A stretch of DNA of 64,000 nucleotides from Aurantiochytrium sp. KH105 (taxonomy: Eukaryota; Sar; Bigyra; Thraustochytrida; Thraustochytriidae), in assembly GCA_003116975.1 (NCBI GenBank), contig BGKB01000024.1, positions 124,001-188,000 of the forward strand. Reading direction: 5' to 3'. The first letter of the stretch is position 1, and every line of letters begins with the position of its first letter. Position numbers and translations under genes: made by a program. The notes beneath the pieces are model-generated. The model saw nothing but the letters and a program-made list of their open reading frames with translations, was not told the DNA's origin and ran no database searches. Shown here piece after piece: positions 39,163 to 49,192 of the stretch.

Positions 39163-42100
39163 ATGGCGCGCGGAACGCTCATTGCCGCAACTCCCGAGCC
39201 GCAGAAAAGACCACAGGCGCTCTTCTGGGCCGCTGCAGCGCTCGCAACAGTATGGGCGTTGCGGCGGCCGACGTTGCGCGCCAAGCTCGCGGATATCATC
39301 ATGTCGGATCCAGACTCTGGACCCCATGGCAGTGGGCCTTTTCTCGTGCGGAACAAGGTCAAGCTCACGTGGTCACTCGCCGCCACGGCGCTTCTGCTCA
39401 TCTACAAGTCCCGACTGAATTCCAAAATGGACGCCGATGAGGAGTCTTGGATCATGGGCGAACTCGCCAAGCAACGTGATCGTCTCGAGGGCGTCCTTGC
39501 TTTCGCTGACTCCAAACTTAAGGAAGTCACTGCCAAGCGCGCGCGTCGTCGCACACGGTCCCGCGGATCAGTTTCGTCCGCAGCCTCACGTCTCAAGACA
39601 GACTCCCCAGTCGCAGCGGCAGTGGCCAAGGCCACCGTCGCTGCGATGCCAGCGACGCCACAGGATTCCGATTCCGCTCCGGCAGCGACAGCAACAGTGT
39701 CGCCAGCCTTGACGGCTGCGACGGCAGCTGGCAACACTGAAGGGGCTCCTCGCGACGCGAGTAATGGCACATTCTCTGTCACCACGACCACATCGAATGA
39801 AAGCGATCTCGTGCAGCAGCCAAATAGTCTGGCCCTCGGATCGAAGACAGACGTGGACAAGACAAACGAAGAGGAGGCCCGTACGAATGAGAAGGAAACT
39901 GAAATGGATAATGAAGAGAACGAGGAGACCAAGAGCAGCGACGACAACGACGCCAGCACCTCCAAGGAGGATGAGTCCGATGCAGGGTCAGACGCTGACG
40001 CGGCCGAGCACGAAGACGAGAATGTTGTCGACGTGGCTGTCATTATCGATGCAACCGAGGATGTCGCGCAATTTGACCGAAACGACCCACTTGTGCACCA
40101 AGGGTTGCTCGGCGCTTCGCGTGCGGTGTGCCACAACATTCTCCACCTTGGCGAGCTCGACGACATTGCCGACCCAGCCAAATCAGCGTCGGCACTCACC
40201 TCGGCTACGGCCAGCAAGCTCATCGAACAGCTCGAATTTGAGGAGGAGATTCTCGACCACGCCGATACCTTTCGTCTGGATAAGGGCCCCTATCGCGAGG
40301 CGATGCGCGAAGCTGTGCAAAAGGCCAAGCATGTGATTCGTCTACGGCGCAAGAACCAAATTATTAAAACGCTCGTGCTGCTCGAACGCGCCAAGTCGCA
40401 GTTTCCCTACATGATCGTCTCGGGTTTGTTATCCGTGGTGCACGGGTCAATCTATGCGCTGCGCACTCACTACATGAGCCAGGTCATGACCCTTGCGTAC
40501 GAACAAGTCGGCGCCGCCGGGTCGGGACCGCAACGAATTCGGGAAAATATTCAGACTCTCTTCATGCTGGAGATCCTTGGTCTGCTGAGCGAGTTTGTGA
40601 GCACCAAGACCAAGTCCATGGGCCGCCGCAAGTTTGTGCTCAAGCTCAAGACAGACCTTTTTCGCAGCCTCATCACCCAGGACATCAAGTACTTTGAGAC
40701 GCACGACTTGTACGAGGCACGGCAAGTCATTGGCAATACGGACTACACGTGTTTGTCCCTCTTTGATCTCCCCATTGACACGATCCAGAACCTTTCAAGT
40801 ATGAGTGCAAGCGCACTCATGCTTTGGCACAAAAACCGGCGTCTCAGTGGGTTTATGGCGGTCATGCTCCCCTTGCGTGTCATCGTCTCCGAACTGCTCT
40901 ACAAGGTACAATACCAGGTGGAGTCCTCTATGCTGACTGCCCAGGTGACAAACTTTAGCGATGTCTGGACGATTCTTGTCAACCCGAGTGGGCTGCGCAC
41001 GCTGCGTAGCTTTGGCCGCGAGCCGCTCGAAACGGCCATGTTTTCCCAAGGTCTCAAGGTCAAGGATCGCTCCAATGACCGCGTCACGCTGCTTTACAAC
41101 ATCTTTGAGATCTTGCGCTCGCTCGTAGACAACTCTGTGGAGATTGCCGCGCTTTGGTATGGCGGCACACTGGCATCGCGCGGGGAGCTCGACGTGTCCG
41201 ATTTGGCTTCGTTCACGTCGACAGCTTCGTATGCGTTTGAGCGGGGCCGTTCTATTTTCTATCAGTTCCGCGGCCTCTTTTCCAATAATGGCATTGTCGA
41301 CTCTGCAGAAAAAATGTATGACTTGCTCAACAACAAACCGGGCATCGGGATCGACGCTCCGCCGCTCGCGAGCATGCCTACGGACGACAACACAGTCTCG
41401 TGGTCTGTAGACTTTGAACACGTCACCTTTGCCTACCCGAAGCGGCCGCAAGTCAAGGCTCTCACAGACGTGAGCTTTTCCATTGGTGAAGGCGAACAGG
41501 TGGGCATCCTCGGGGAATCTGGGTGTGGCAAGTCGACCCTCATCTCGCTCGTCCTTCGCATGTACGACACGGATGCTGGCTGCATCCGCGTCGGGGGACG
41601 GCCCATTGCCTCGTGGAACCCATTGTGGCTGCGCCGACGAATCGCAATCGTGTCGCAAGACATTTACTTGCCCTTTCGTACCGTCAAGGAGAACCTCACG
41701 TACGGTCTCTTTGACGCTCCGGCAACCGACAAGCGCAGGCGCGATGAGGAGATGCGTGCCGCTCTGCGCATGGCGCGTTGCGAGGATCTCTTTTTTGATA
41801 CCAAGCGTTTTCCGCAGCAGTGGCACACAGATATTGGACGTGACGGCGCCGACCTTAGTGGCGGCGAGCGTCAGCGTCTGTGCATTGCAAGGGCCATTCT
41901 TGCCAAGCCAAGGATTCTCATTCTCGACGAGGCAACCTCTGCTCTCGATGAAGAGTCGCAGTACCAAGTGCAAGAGGCGATTCAGGCCCTTTACGAGCAA
42001 TCGGGCCGCCGATTGACAATTCTTTCCGTAGCGCACCGCATCTCGAACTTTCGCCACGTTGATCGACTCATTGTGCTCGACAAGGGCCGCGTCGTTGAAC

Positions 42101-42423
42101 AAGGCAAGGCGTCTGACCTCGTCAAGCGCAAGGACGGCATCTTTGCCAATTATGTCAACCGCGCCACGCTTAATTTCGACGGCGAGCCCGCCGAGGGGGA
42201 GCCCTCTGAGAATCTCCTTGCTGCTGCCAAGCAGGTCATGGAAAACAGCGCCTCTGATCTGACGCCGCACCGGGAGGATGCGCAAATGGAGGATGGAAAA
42301 TCTGTCAACACGCACGCTGAAGAGAATGGAAAGTCCGGCCACACAGACGCTCGAGAGAATGGAAAAATTCCTTTGGGCACGGAAGCTGAAGAGCATGTCA
42401 GCTCCTCTGCAATTGCGAGCTGA
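39163..42423 (+). CDS. ABC transporter half-molecule, B-subfamily/TAP-like
   Basis: Encodes 1086 aa from the ATG at 39163. The order is a short hydrophobic N-terminus (about 16-85), a 200-residue acidic Ser/Thr/Glu-rich region (about 135-300), an ABC membrane domain (about 400-720; spans such as MIVSGLLSVVHGSIYALRTH) and a nucleotide-binding domain. Walker A is GESGCGKST (about 784-792), the signature LSGGERQR (898-905), Walker B ILILDEATSALD and the H-loop SVAHRISNF. The Q-loop SQDIYLPF is present. The C-terminus carries two similar ENGKSGHTDARENGK-type segments. It should dimerise to form a full exporter. The fold resembles TAP/ABCB lysosomal and vacuolar peptide or metal-conjugate exporters; substrate unknown. 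The long acidic insert is unusual for half transporters. Confidence 0.9.
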   Translation: MARGTLIAATPEPQKRPQALFWAAAALATVWALRRPTLRAKLADIIMSDPDSGPHGSGPFLVRNKVKLTWSLAATALLLIYKSRLNSKMDADEESWIMGELAKQRDRLEGVLAFADSKLKEVTAKRARRRTRSRGSVSSAASRLKTDSPVAAAVAKATVAAMPATPQDSDSAPAATATVSPALTAATAAGNTEGAPRDASNGTFSVTTTTSNESDLVQQPNSLALGSKTDVDKTNEEEARTNEKETEMDNEENEETKSSDDNDASTSKEDESDAGSDADAAEHEDENVVDVAVIIDATEDVAQFDRNDPLVHQGLLGASRAVCHNILHLGELDDIADPAKSASALTSATASKLIEQLEFEEEILDHADTFRLDKGPYREAMREAVQKAKHVIRLRRKNQIIKTLVLLERAKSQFPYMIVSGLLSVVHGSIYALRTHYMSQVMTLAYEQVGAAGSGPQRIRENIQTLFMLEILGLLSEFVSTKTKSMGRRKFVLKLKTDLFRSLITQDIKYFETHDLYEARQVIGNTDYTCLSLFDLPIDTIQNLSSMSASALMLWHKNRRLSGFMAVMLPLRVIVSELLYKVQYQVESSMLTAQVTNFSDVWTILVNPSGLRTLRSFGREPLETAMFSQGLKVKDRSNDRVTLLYNIFEILRSLVDNSVEIAALWYGGTLASRGELDVSDLASFTSTASYAFERGRSIFYQFRGLFSNNGIVDSAEKMYDLLNNKPGIGIDAPPLASMPTDDNTVSWSVDFEHVTFAYPKRPQVKALTDVSFSIGEGEQVGILGESGCGKSTLISLVLRMYDTDAGCIRVGGRPIASWNPLWLRRRIAIVSQDIYLPFRTVKENLTYGLFDAPATDKRRRDEEMRAALRMARCEDLFFDTKRFPQQWHTDIGRDGADLSGGERQRLCIARAILAKPRILILDEATSALDEESQYQVQEAIQALYEQSGRRLTILSVAHRISNFRHVDRLIVLDKGRVVEQGKASDLVKRKDGIFANYVNRATLNFDGEPAEGEPSENLLAAAKQVMENSASDLTPHREDAQMEDGKSVNTHAEENGKSGHTDARENGKIPLGTEAEEHVSSSAIAS

Positions 42424-42744
42424 TACACGTTTGTAAGCGTAGTAACATTAATTATCCCCTCTTCGCCCCTTTATTATTTGTGCGAGCCTCCGCGAGCCTC
42501 AGGATAATTCTTCTACTTTCCCACTCCTCTTTCTCCTCGCCTTCGCCAAGGAACCCATACTTGTTGCCATCTGCTTCGTAGTAGGCTTTGGCACTGTATA
42601 GACCGAGCGATTCTTGACAAAATGACCTTTTTGCGAATGGGAGTCCACTTGTGCTGCATGCAAAACTTTGCACGCACGAGCCGCCGTGCTCAGCGCGCAG
42701 CGTCGCAGACCGAGCCGGGACAGGCAGTAGAAGAGGGGGCTGCG

Positions 42745-42766
42745 CCCCCCCCCCCCCCCCCCCCCC
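42745..42766 (+). repeat. C22 homopolymer
   Basis: Twenty-two C residues lie just 21 bases before the next ATG. The exact length may be an assembly artefact. Confidence 0.8.
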
Positions 42767-42787
42767 TCTTACGACTCGTACCCAGCC

Positions 42788-43444
42788 ATGTCGGACGTCC
42801 CTGTGGCGGTCCTCACCCAAGAAGACATTGAGCGAGACGCGGTCGTCGCTGGAGACGAGGTATCGAGCACCTCGCGCGACTCTCTTGCGGCGCAGCTCCC
42901 GGGCGTGGTGGCGGGTAGCACGTACAGATGCACTAGAACGGACGGCATAGTTGAATTTGTGGATACCGAAGGCAAAGTCGTCGTCGTTCTTGACGTAGAG
43001 AAACAAGTCCTGTCTAACGCCAATGGGCTCGAGGCCTTCAAAATACGGTCTCATGTCGTCTCGAATGAGAGCGATACATCTAACGAGACCGCAAAAGATT
43101 CTCTTCTCGTTGCTTTCGAAATGATTAGTCAAGAGGAAATATATGCAAAGGTCGTACAGATTTCCGATGATGCCTCGCCAAAATTCGATCTAGACATTCG
43201 CATAAACTATCGAGGATACGAATACGAGGGCCATTACAGCGGCGAGAACTCCACGCACTTGCTCTCCCATGGCTTGTCTATCTCGTATGAAGGAAAATCT
43301 GTGGCTACAATCTTTCTCCAAGACCTTTCTTTGCAATTCTGGGGCGCAGGCATGCGTGTAGAAACGCAAGAAGCGTGTCTGCTTCCGTCACTTCCGCTCC
43401 TCATGGCGTCATCTCTTGTGCTATACTTTGAATCTTCAAAGTGA
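42788..43444 (+). CDS. Divergent member of the candidate LURP-one/tubby-like cluster
   Basis: Encodes 218 aa. The N-terminus MSDVPVAVLTQEDIERDAVV clearly matches the start of the other cluster members (MADLPLAVVVAQGDMDRNSV). It is followed by a beta-rich middle (EFVDTEGKVVVVLDVEK, DLDIRINYRGYEYEG) and a hydrophobic C-terminal helix (LLPSLPLLMASSLVLYF). That order resembles the tubby C-terminal-like fold of LURP-one-related and phospholipid scramblase proteins, but similarity is weak and it lacks a catalytic signature. It is on the opposite strand to its relatives. Confidence 0.65.
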   Translation: MSDVPVAVLTQEDIERDAVVAGDEVSSTSRDSLAAQLPGVVAGSTYRCTRTDGIVEFVDTEGKVVVVLDVEKQVLSNANGLEAFKIRSHVVSNESDTSNETAKDSLLVAFEMISQEEIYAKVVQISDDASPKFDLDIRINYRGYEYEGHYSGENSTHLLSHGLSISYEGKSVATIFLQDLSLQFWGAGMRVETQEACLLPSLPLLMASSLVLYFESSK

Positions 43445-44049
43445 AATGTATTTTCATCGTTTTCCACGCTTTCATTCTCGTTTTCTTTAGAAAAATACAA
43501 CTCAGACACCACGTCGTGGATGCGAGCGACCTTGCCTGAGCGCAACAGAGGCACGGACAAATTCAATAATTTGGCTCGGAATAAGGAAAGAGCATCAAAC
43601 GTTTAGAGGGGAAAAATAATAAGTGCACAAAAGGCAGGCATTCTGTGTCTCTCTTCAAGTTGGACGAGAACGCGAACCATAGTTCGTTGCTCATTGGCGG
43701 GGCTTGTCAACTCGTCCGCGCGCAGGGCGGGAAAGGTCTCTATTTACAAAAGGATTGAACGAAATTCGGCAACAAACCTACCAAATTGGGATGCAAACAA
43801 CTCATAGTCTCTCAGGAACACGATTCGGCCACTTCTTTCGACCCAGCCCAAGCCCGATTCGGGAAATATACAAACGCTTACGGAAATCAGAGACTTTACG
43901 GCGTCGAGCGCAGTGGCAAGAAGCTTCAGCTACCAGCCAGCGCTTGAAGTTTGCTGATCAAGAACTTGAAGAATCAAGGCCTGCGAAAAGTTCAAAGTTT
44001 TTTTTTCCAATGGATACCTTTTTGAATACGTTTTTCTCGGGATGTAGGG
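43445..44049. other. Convergent region between two cluster genes
   Basis: About 600 bp, AT-richer than average. Sequence near 43655-43715 resembles 45197-45260 (GGACGAGAACGCGAACC versus GGACGAGACCGCGAACC, then GGCGGGGC), suggesting an older copy of the duplicated flank. No gene supported. Confidence 0.4.
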
Positions 44050-44775
44050 CTAACAATCACACGATTGCTCTTGGTTGATCTCCAGCTTAGCGAGAAGATA
44101 GGTTACAACCATCAACATCGCAACAGACGGATGCGAGCAGGTTGGATAAATTTCCAAATCGAATCCCCGAAAGTATTCTTTGGGATCAGATATGATCATG
44201 TTCCTGAACGTGACCTTTGCAACCTCTGCGTCCGCACACTTGATTGAACAGTGTTCTGTAGTGGGTTCGAATGAATACTTTTGACCGTCGAGGATTGCCT
44301 CCTGCCTCATATCCCCTTTTGAAAGTGATTCAAAGTTGGCGTCGATAGTCAAGAGGGTGCGATCCGTCGGTAGTGCAGAATAGACGACCGTCAAGTATGT
44401 TCTCCCGGAGAGAAAGTAATCATTTTCAGTCTGAACACGCCTGAAGTTGTTTATCACCACTCTGAGTCCCTTGATCATGTCTGCATCGAAGACGACTGCC
44501 CTCGTTTGTGACTCGTCGCACCAATTACGCTCGTATGGCTTGACCGTCATAACCTTTTCATTGGGCTCTTTCATTATGACAATGGTCGCAATGCTCCTTC
44601 CGCCCCCAAACCTGTACTTTGCAGCGCTATTAACAGTTGGGAAGAGCGCTTGCATTTCATGGCCACAAGACGAGTCCCCATCTTGCACGCTGGTTGCGGA
44701 CGCGGTCGCTACAATGCCGGCCTCCCGGTCCATGTCTTCTTGGGCGACCACCACTGCCACGGGTAAACTGGCCAT
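44050..44775 (-). CDS. Candidate LURP-one/tubby-like protein
   Basis: Encodes 241 aa from the ATG at 44775, chosen because MASLPVAVVVAQEDMDREAG aligns with the start of its neighbours. The C-terminal half reads SIKCADAEVAKVTFRN, then FDLEIYPTCSHPSVAMLMVV, the pattern of the last strands and buried C-terminal helix of LURP-one/scramblase folds. It ends with Cys-Asp-Cys, which could be a lipidation site. Function unknown. It is more diverged from the two duplicated copies than they are from each other. Confidence 0.7.
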   Translation of the reverse strand: MASLPVAVVVAQEDMDREAGIVATASATSVQDGDSSCGHEMQALFPTVNSAAKYRFGGGRSIATIVIMKEPNEKVMTVKPYERNWCDESQTRAVVFDADMIKGLRVVINNFRRVQTENDYFLSGRTYLTVVYSALPTDRTLLTIDANFESLSKGDMRQEAILDGQKYSFEPTTEHCSIKCADAEVAKVTFRNMIISDPKEYFRGFDLEIYPTCSHPSVAMLMVVTYLLAKLEINQEQSCDC

Positions 44776-45225
44776 CTTCAAGTTCGTAACAGCGAAGACC
44801 TTTAAAGCCAAGTCCTCCCGCTTTGCTCGGCCCTTGGTCCTCTTTCCTTATCCGCGTCTCGCGTCTCCGCGCGTGTGTAGGTGCGTACGAGTGTTCGTCT
44901 GCGTCGCAGCCTGCACGTGCCGCTAGAAGAACGAACTTGCAAGCGCCTGCGCCTGGCCGCTGCCGCCTCACCGACACTGACGCCAATCTCGCTGCCGACG
45001 GCGATTCCGAACTGCTTCGCGTGCGCGGTACGCCGGTCGTAGCCGCAGTCTCGCCAGGTCGTCGCCGCGCTGCGCGTGCGTCTCAGAGGAACGCAAAGCG
45101 ACTGCGAGCGAGGGAATTGCGTGCACACATGAATTGTGTGCACACGTGCACACCAGAACCCCCCTAGGCCTCTTCTACCTCTGTCAATCTGTATCTCTCT
45201 TGAGGTTGGACGAGACCGCGAACCG
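44776..45225. promoter_or_regulatory. Upstream region of the 44.0-kb cluster gene
   Basis: 450 bp, GC-rich, holding the presumed promoter of the minus-strand gene. A GTGCACAC palindromic stretch lies at 45121-45150. No gene supported. Confidence 0.35.
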
Positions 45226-46936
45226 TCCCTCGTTGTTCGATGGCGGGGCCTGCCAACTCAGCTTGCATGAGGCGATCTCAAGCTCCAGCTGCAGCAGCAC
45301 TTGAAGCGATGAACATCAAATACGAGGAGAAACGTCAGGTCGCGACTTACTTGACAAGTCGATAGATGAAGACTTTCACGCATCGCTGAAGCTTCTTGGC
45401 TCGCGTCGTTTTGAAGATCGAGCAGCATGCGCCGTTGGGACGATCGAGAGATGGGCTTACATTATGCCGTATGCAGGTCGTGCTCTTTCACTGCGACGAC
45501 TACAATTAAAAGGACGAAGACGACGATGATGATGATGATGATGAGCGACCACGCGAGCAAAAGTAACTGTCGATGTGTAACATATGGTATACGTTCGACA
45601 CCATGACAGACCAAGGGAAGAAGTGATCTCTGAAACTAAGATAGTCGCAGCAAAAGACGCGACGGATGAAGATTGTAAAAGAAAATCTTTGAAAAAAGAA
45701 AAGAAAAAAAAGAGATTAAGACAATCCAACTCCGGCCATTGCTAGAAAACGAACGCAATGTGATGCAAAGATTGATAGGCCCCGTAATGAACATTGGCTT
45801 GCGCCAAGGAGGTTTTGCGTAAGAATTCACACAGCAAGAAACGAACGTCAAGGCTTTACCCTCTGAACTGGATGATGCCTAGTCTGAGCTCTTGCGCAGC
45901 AACGAGGAAAGCCACAACCATGAGCATCACAGCGGCTGGATGCAAGCAGGTTGAGTTGATTTGCAAATCTATTTTCGGGTATCCACCCTCCGGTGAAAAC
46001 TTGTACATGACCGTTGCAACTTCTGCTGTTGCACATTTGATCGGGATGTTCACCCCGAGTAATCCTTGGGCCTCAATTTTATACGTCCGGTTGTCAACGC
46101 GAGCGTTGAGCTTGAGATATGTTGAGCCCCCACCCTTCCTGCTTTCGGCAACAACACGCAGCATCTTGCGTCTCGTCGCCGTCGCAGAGAAGTCAACACT
46201 CAGAAAGCCTTCTTCGAGACAACAGCATTCATCGCCACCGTAGCTGCCTCCGTCTCGGCTCCCTCTGAATACCTCCACTTTGGCCGCTTCGTTCATGCTG
46301 GAATCCATGAGGACTGCCCGTGTTGGCGAGCTGACCAAAACGGACGTTGGCACCATCATCATGACCATATCATTGGATGCATTTTCGATGAGGATTGGAC
46401 TGCCGCCTGCATGCGAGTACGTGCCTGAGCTGTGCGCATTGGAAAAGAGCGATTGCATCTCGTAGCTCAGATTTCCTTCGTCTTCTCGTTCATTGACCGC
46501 GGTCGCCACAATGACGGAATTCCGGTCCATGTCACCTTGGGCGACCACCACCGCGAGGGGTAGATCGGCCATCTTCACGTTGTCGCCCGTGCGCCCGTGC
46601 GCGCGTATGGAGTCTTCGCCCTCGCTGCCGTCAGTCAGTCTGTCTGCACGTGCCGCCCAGTGATCGAACTTCGCGCCGCTGCGGCCGCTGCCGCCTGGCT
46701 GTGGCCGCTGCCGACGCTGGCCCCGCTCTCGCTGCCGCCGCCGACCCGGTCTGCGCCGCGCGCGGCCGTCCAGGTCTCTCGCGTCGCCGCGCGTCCGTCT
46801 GCCAGGCCAGCGGAACGCAAGGGGTTTGGTCGCAGCGCTGGCGAGCGAGTGACGATCTATTACTACGGCACGCGCTTTGCTGGGCGCACACCTCCCGCTG
46901 GTTTTTTCATTCCCAAGCTTGAAGTTTGGAAGCCCT
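45226..46936. repeat. Segmental duplication copy A (1.71 kb)
   Basis: This block matches 46937-48638 almost end to end, including the 3' flank with the GAT repeat (45523-45542), the gene and about 360 bp of its 5' flank. The offset is 1710 at one end and 1702 at the other, from a few short indels (e.g. one CCG unit in the upstream region and 17 bases present only in copy B near 47332). Confidence 0.92.
45856..46572 (-). CDS. Candidate LURP-one/tubby-like protein, duplicate A
   Basis: Encodes 238 aa from the ATG at 46572 (MADLPLAVVVAQGDMDRNSV). The middle contains a Cys triplet (GGDECCCLEEGFLSVDFSAT). The C-terminal part is YLKLNARVDNRTYKIEAQG, IPIKCATAEVATVMYKFSPE, PKIDLQINSTCLHPAAVMLM, matching the final strands plus hydrophobic helix of the LURP-one/scramblase fold. 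It is nearly identical to the gene at 47563-48279, with both frames intact. The stop overlaps a GTAAAG that could act as a splice donor, so a further exon cannot be excluded. Function unknown; LURP-one relatives in plants affect defence, and scramblases act on membranes. Confidence 0.72.
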   Translation of the reverse strand: MADLPLAVVVAQGDMDRNSVIVATAVNEREDEGNLSYEMQSLFSNAHSSGTYSHAGGSPILIENASNDMVMMMVPTSVLVSSPTRAVLMDSSMNEAAKVEVFRGSRDGGSYGGDECCCLEEGFLSVDFSATATRRKMLRVVAESRKGGGSTYLKLNARVDNRTYKIEAQGLLGVNIPIKCATAEVATVMYKFSPEGGYPKIDLQINSTCLHPAAVMLMVVAFLVAAQELRLGIIQFRG

Positions 46937-48638
46937 CCCTCGTTGTTCGATGGCGGGGCCTGCCAACTCAGCTTGCATGAGGCGATCTCAAGCTCCAGCT
47001 GCAGCAGCACTTGAAGCGATGAACATCAAATACGAGGAGAAACGTCAGGTCGCGACTTATTTGACAAGTCGATAGATGAAGACTTTCACGCATCGCTGAA
47101 GCTTCTTGCCTCGCGTCGTTTTGAAGATCGAGCAGCATGCGCCGTTGGGACGATCGAGAGATGGGCTTACATTATGCCGTATGCAGGTCGTGCTCTTTCA
47201 CTGCGACGACTACGATTAAAAGGACGAAGACGACGATGATGATGATGATGATGAGCGACCACGCGAGCAAAAGTAACTGTCGATGTGCAACATATGGTAT
47301 ACGTTCGACACCATGACAGGCCAAGGAAAGTCGTGACCAAATCGATGTAGGATTTCTGAAACTAAGAGAGTCGCAGCAAAAGACGCGACGGATGAAGATT
47401 GTAAAAGAAAATCTAAAAAAAAGGATGAGAAAATCAAACTCCGGCCATTGCTAGGAAACGAACGCAATGTGATGCAGAAATTGATAGCCCCTTAATGAAC
47501 ATTGGCTTGCGTCAAGGAAGTTTGCGTAAGAATTTACACAGCAAGAAACGAAAGGCAAGACTTTACCTTCCGGACTGGGTGATGCCTAGTCTGAGCTCTC
47601 GCGCAGCAACGACGAAAGCCACAACCATGAGCATCACAGCGGCCGGATGCAAGCATGTCGATTTGATTTGCAAATCTATTTTCGGGAATCCACCCTCCGG
47701 TGAAAACTTGTACATGACCGTTGCAACTTCTACTCTTGCACATTTGATCGGAATGTTCACCTCGAGTAATCCTTGGGCCACAATTGTATACGCCCGGTTG
47801 TCAACGCGAGCGTCGAGCTTGAGATATGTTGAGCCCCCACCCTTAATGCCTTCGGCAACAACACGCAGCATCTTGCGTCTCGTCGCCGTCGCAGAGAAGT
47901 CGACACTCAGAAAGCCTTTTTCGAGGCAACAACATTCATCGCCACCGTCGCTGCCTCTTTCTTGGCTCCCTCTGAATACCTCCACTTTGGCCGCTTCGTT
48001 CATGCTGGAATCCATGAGGACTGCCCGTGTTGGCGAGCTGGCCAAAACGGACGTTGGCACCATCATCATGACCATATCATTGGATGCATTTTCAATGAGG
48101 ATTGGAGTGCCGCCTGCATGCGAGTACGTGCCTGAGCTCTGCGCATTGGAAAAGAGCGATTGCATCTCGTAGCTCAGATTTCCTTCGTCTTCTCGTTCAT
48201 TGACCGCGGTCGCCACAATGACGGAATTCCGGTCCATGTCACCTTGGGCGACCACCACCGCGAGGGGTAGATCGGCCATCTTCACGTTGTCGCCCGTGCG
48301 CCCGTGCGCGCGTATGGAGTCTTCGCCCTCGCTGCCGTCAGTCAGTCTGTCTGCACGTGCCGCCCAATGATCGAACTTCGCGCCGCCGCGGCCGCTGCCG
48401 CCTGGCTGTGGCCGCTGCCGACGCTGGCCCCGCTCTCGCTGCCGCCGACCCGGTCTGCGCCGCGCGCGGCCGTCCAGGTCTCTCGCGTCGCCGCGCGTCC
48501 GTCTGCCAGGCCAGCGGAACGCAAGGGGTTTGGTCGCAGCGCTGGCGAGCGAGTGACGATACTATTACTACGGCACGCGCTGCTGGGCGCACACCTCCCG
48601 CTGTTTTTTCATTCCCAAGCTTGAAGTTTGGAAGCCCT
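46937..48638. repeat. Segmental duplication copy B (1.70 kb)
   Basis: Second copy of the block at 45226-46936, in direct orientation and directly adjacent, with no spacer. Confidence 0.92.
47563..48279 (-). CDS. Candidate LURP-one/tubby-like protein, duplicate B
   Basis: Encodes 238 aa from the ATG at 48279, the same length as duplicate A. Most differences are conservative (e.g. LEKGFLSVDF for LEEGFLSVDF; GLLEVNIPIKCARVEVATVM for GLLGVNIPIKCATAEVATVM). The frame is intact, so both copies are probably functional. The last codons (QSGR) are followed by a stop within AAGGTAAAGT, a good splice-donor match. The 5' flank is shared with copy A and so is likely the promoter. Confidence 0.72.
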   Translation of the reverse strand: MADLPLAVVVAQGDMDRNSVIVATAVNEREDEGNLSYEMQSLFSNAQSSGTYSHAGGTPILIENASNDMVMMMVPTSVLASSPTRAVLMDSSMNEAAKVEVFRGSQERGSDGGDECCCLEKGFLSVDFSATATRRKMLRVVAEGIKGGGSTYLKLDARVDNRAYTIVAQGLLEVNIPIKCARVEVATVMYKFSPEGGFPKIDLQIKSTCLHPAAVMLMVVAFVVAARELRLGITQSGR

Positions 48639-48653
48639 ATTTCTTGCAGTTAT

Positions 48654-49192
48654 AACTGCAAAGTATACTAGTGCTGCTTGTTCCTATCCAAGGCGGGCCC
48701 GAAGCAGCCGCCTAGAAGCAGCTTTGCAGATCCCGAAGCGTATCCTTGCGCCGGGCGCGCTGCAGACCGGGAGTCATGGAGCTTGGCCGCTGCCGGGCGC
48801 AGACTCCTCGTTTTGCAGATCCCAAGTTTGCCCTTGAAAGCCCAATTTCTAGACGTTCTTGCAGGTATACAACTGCAAAGTATACTAGTGCTGCTTGTTC
48901 CTATCCAAGGCGGGTCCGAAGCAGCCGCCAAGAAGCAGCTTTGCAGATCCCGAAGCGTATCCTTGCGCCGGGCGCGCTGCAGACCGGGAGTCATGGAGCT
49001 TGGCCGCTGCCGGGCGCAGACTCCTCGTTTTGCAGATCCCAAGTTTGCCCTTGAAAGCCCAATTTCTAGACGTTCTTGCAAAGCATACTAGTGCTGCTTG
49101 TTCCTATCAAAGGCGGGCCGCCAAGAAGCAGCTTTGCAGATCCCGAAGCGTATCCTTGGCCGCTGCGCCGGGCGCGCTGCAGACCGGGAGCC
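48654..49192 (+). repeat. Tandem copies of the glycosyltransferase upstream/start region
   Basis: Three direct units start at 48654, 48871 and about 49077 (periods 217 and about 203). Each contains TACTAGTGCTGCTTGTTCCT, then GAAGCAGCTTTGCAGATCCC, then GGGCGCGCTGCAGACCGGGAG and an ATG with GAGCT(T/C)GGCCGCTG. In the first two units this ATG (48776 and 48993) is followed by different sequence (CCGGGCGCAGACTCC...) and not by the long gene. In the third, the ATG is the real start at 49193. Confidence 0.88.

Noticed and set aside
40795-42396. 533-codon minus-strand frame
   Set aside because: Antisense to the ABC transporter nucleotide-binding domain.
45523-45542. Poly-His coding in minus frames at the GAT repeat
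   Set aside because: Simple GAT repeat in the 3' flank, present in both duplicated copies; no coding support.
45226-48638. Transposon explanation for the 1.7-kb repeat
   Set aside because: No terminal inverted repeats, target-site duplication or transposase; a tandem gene duplication fits better.
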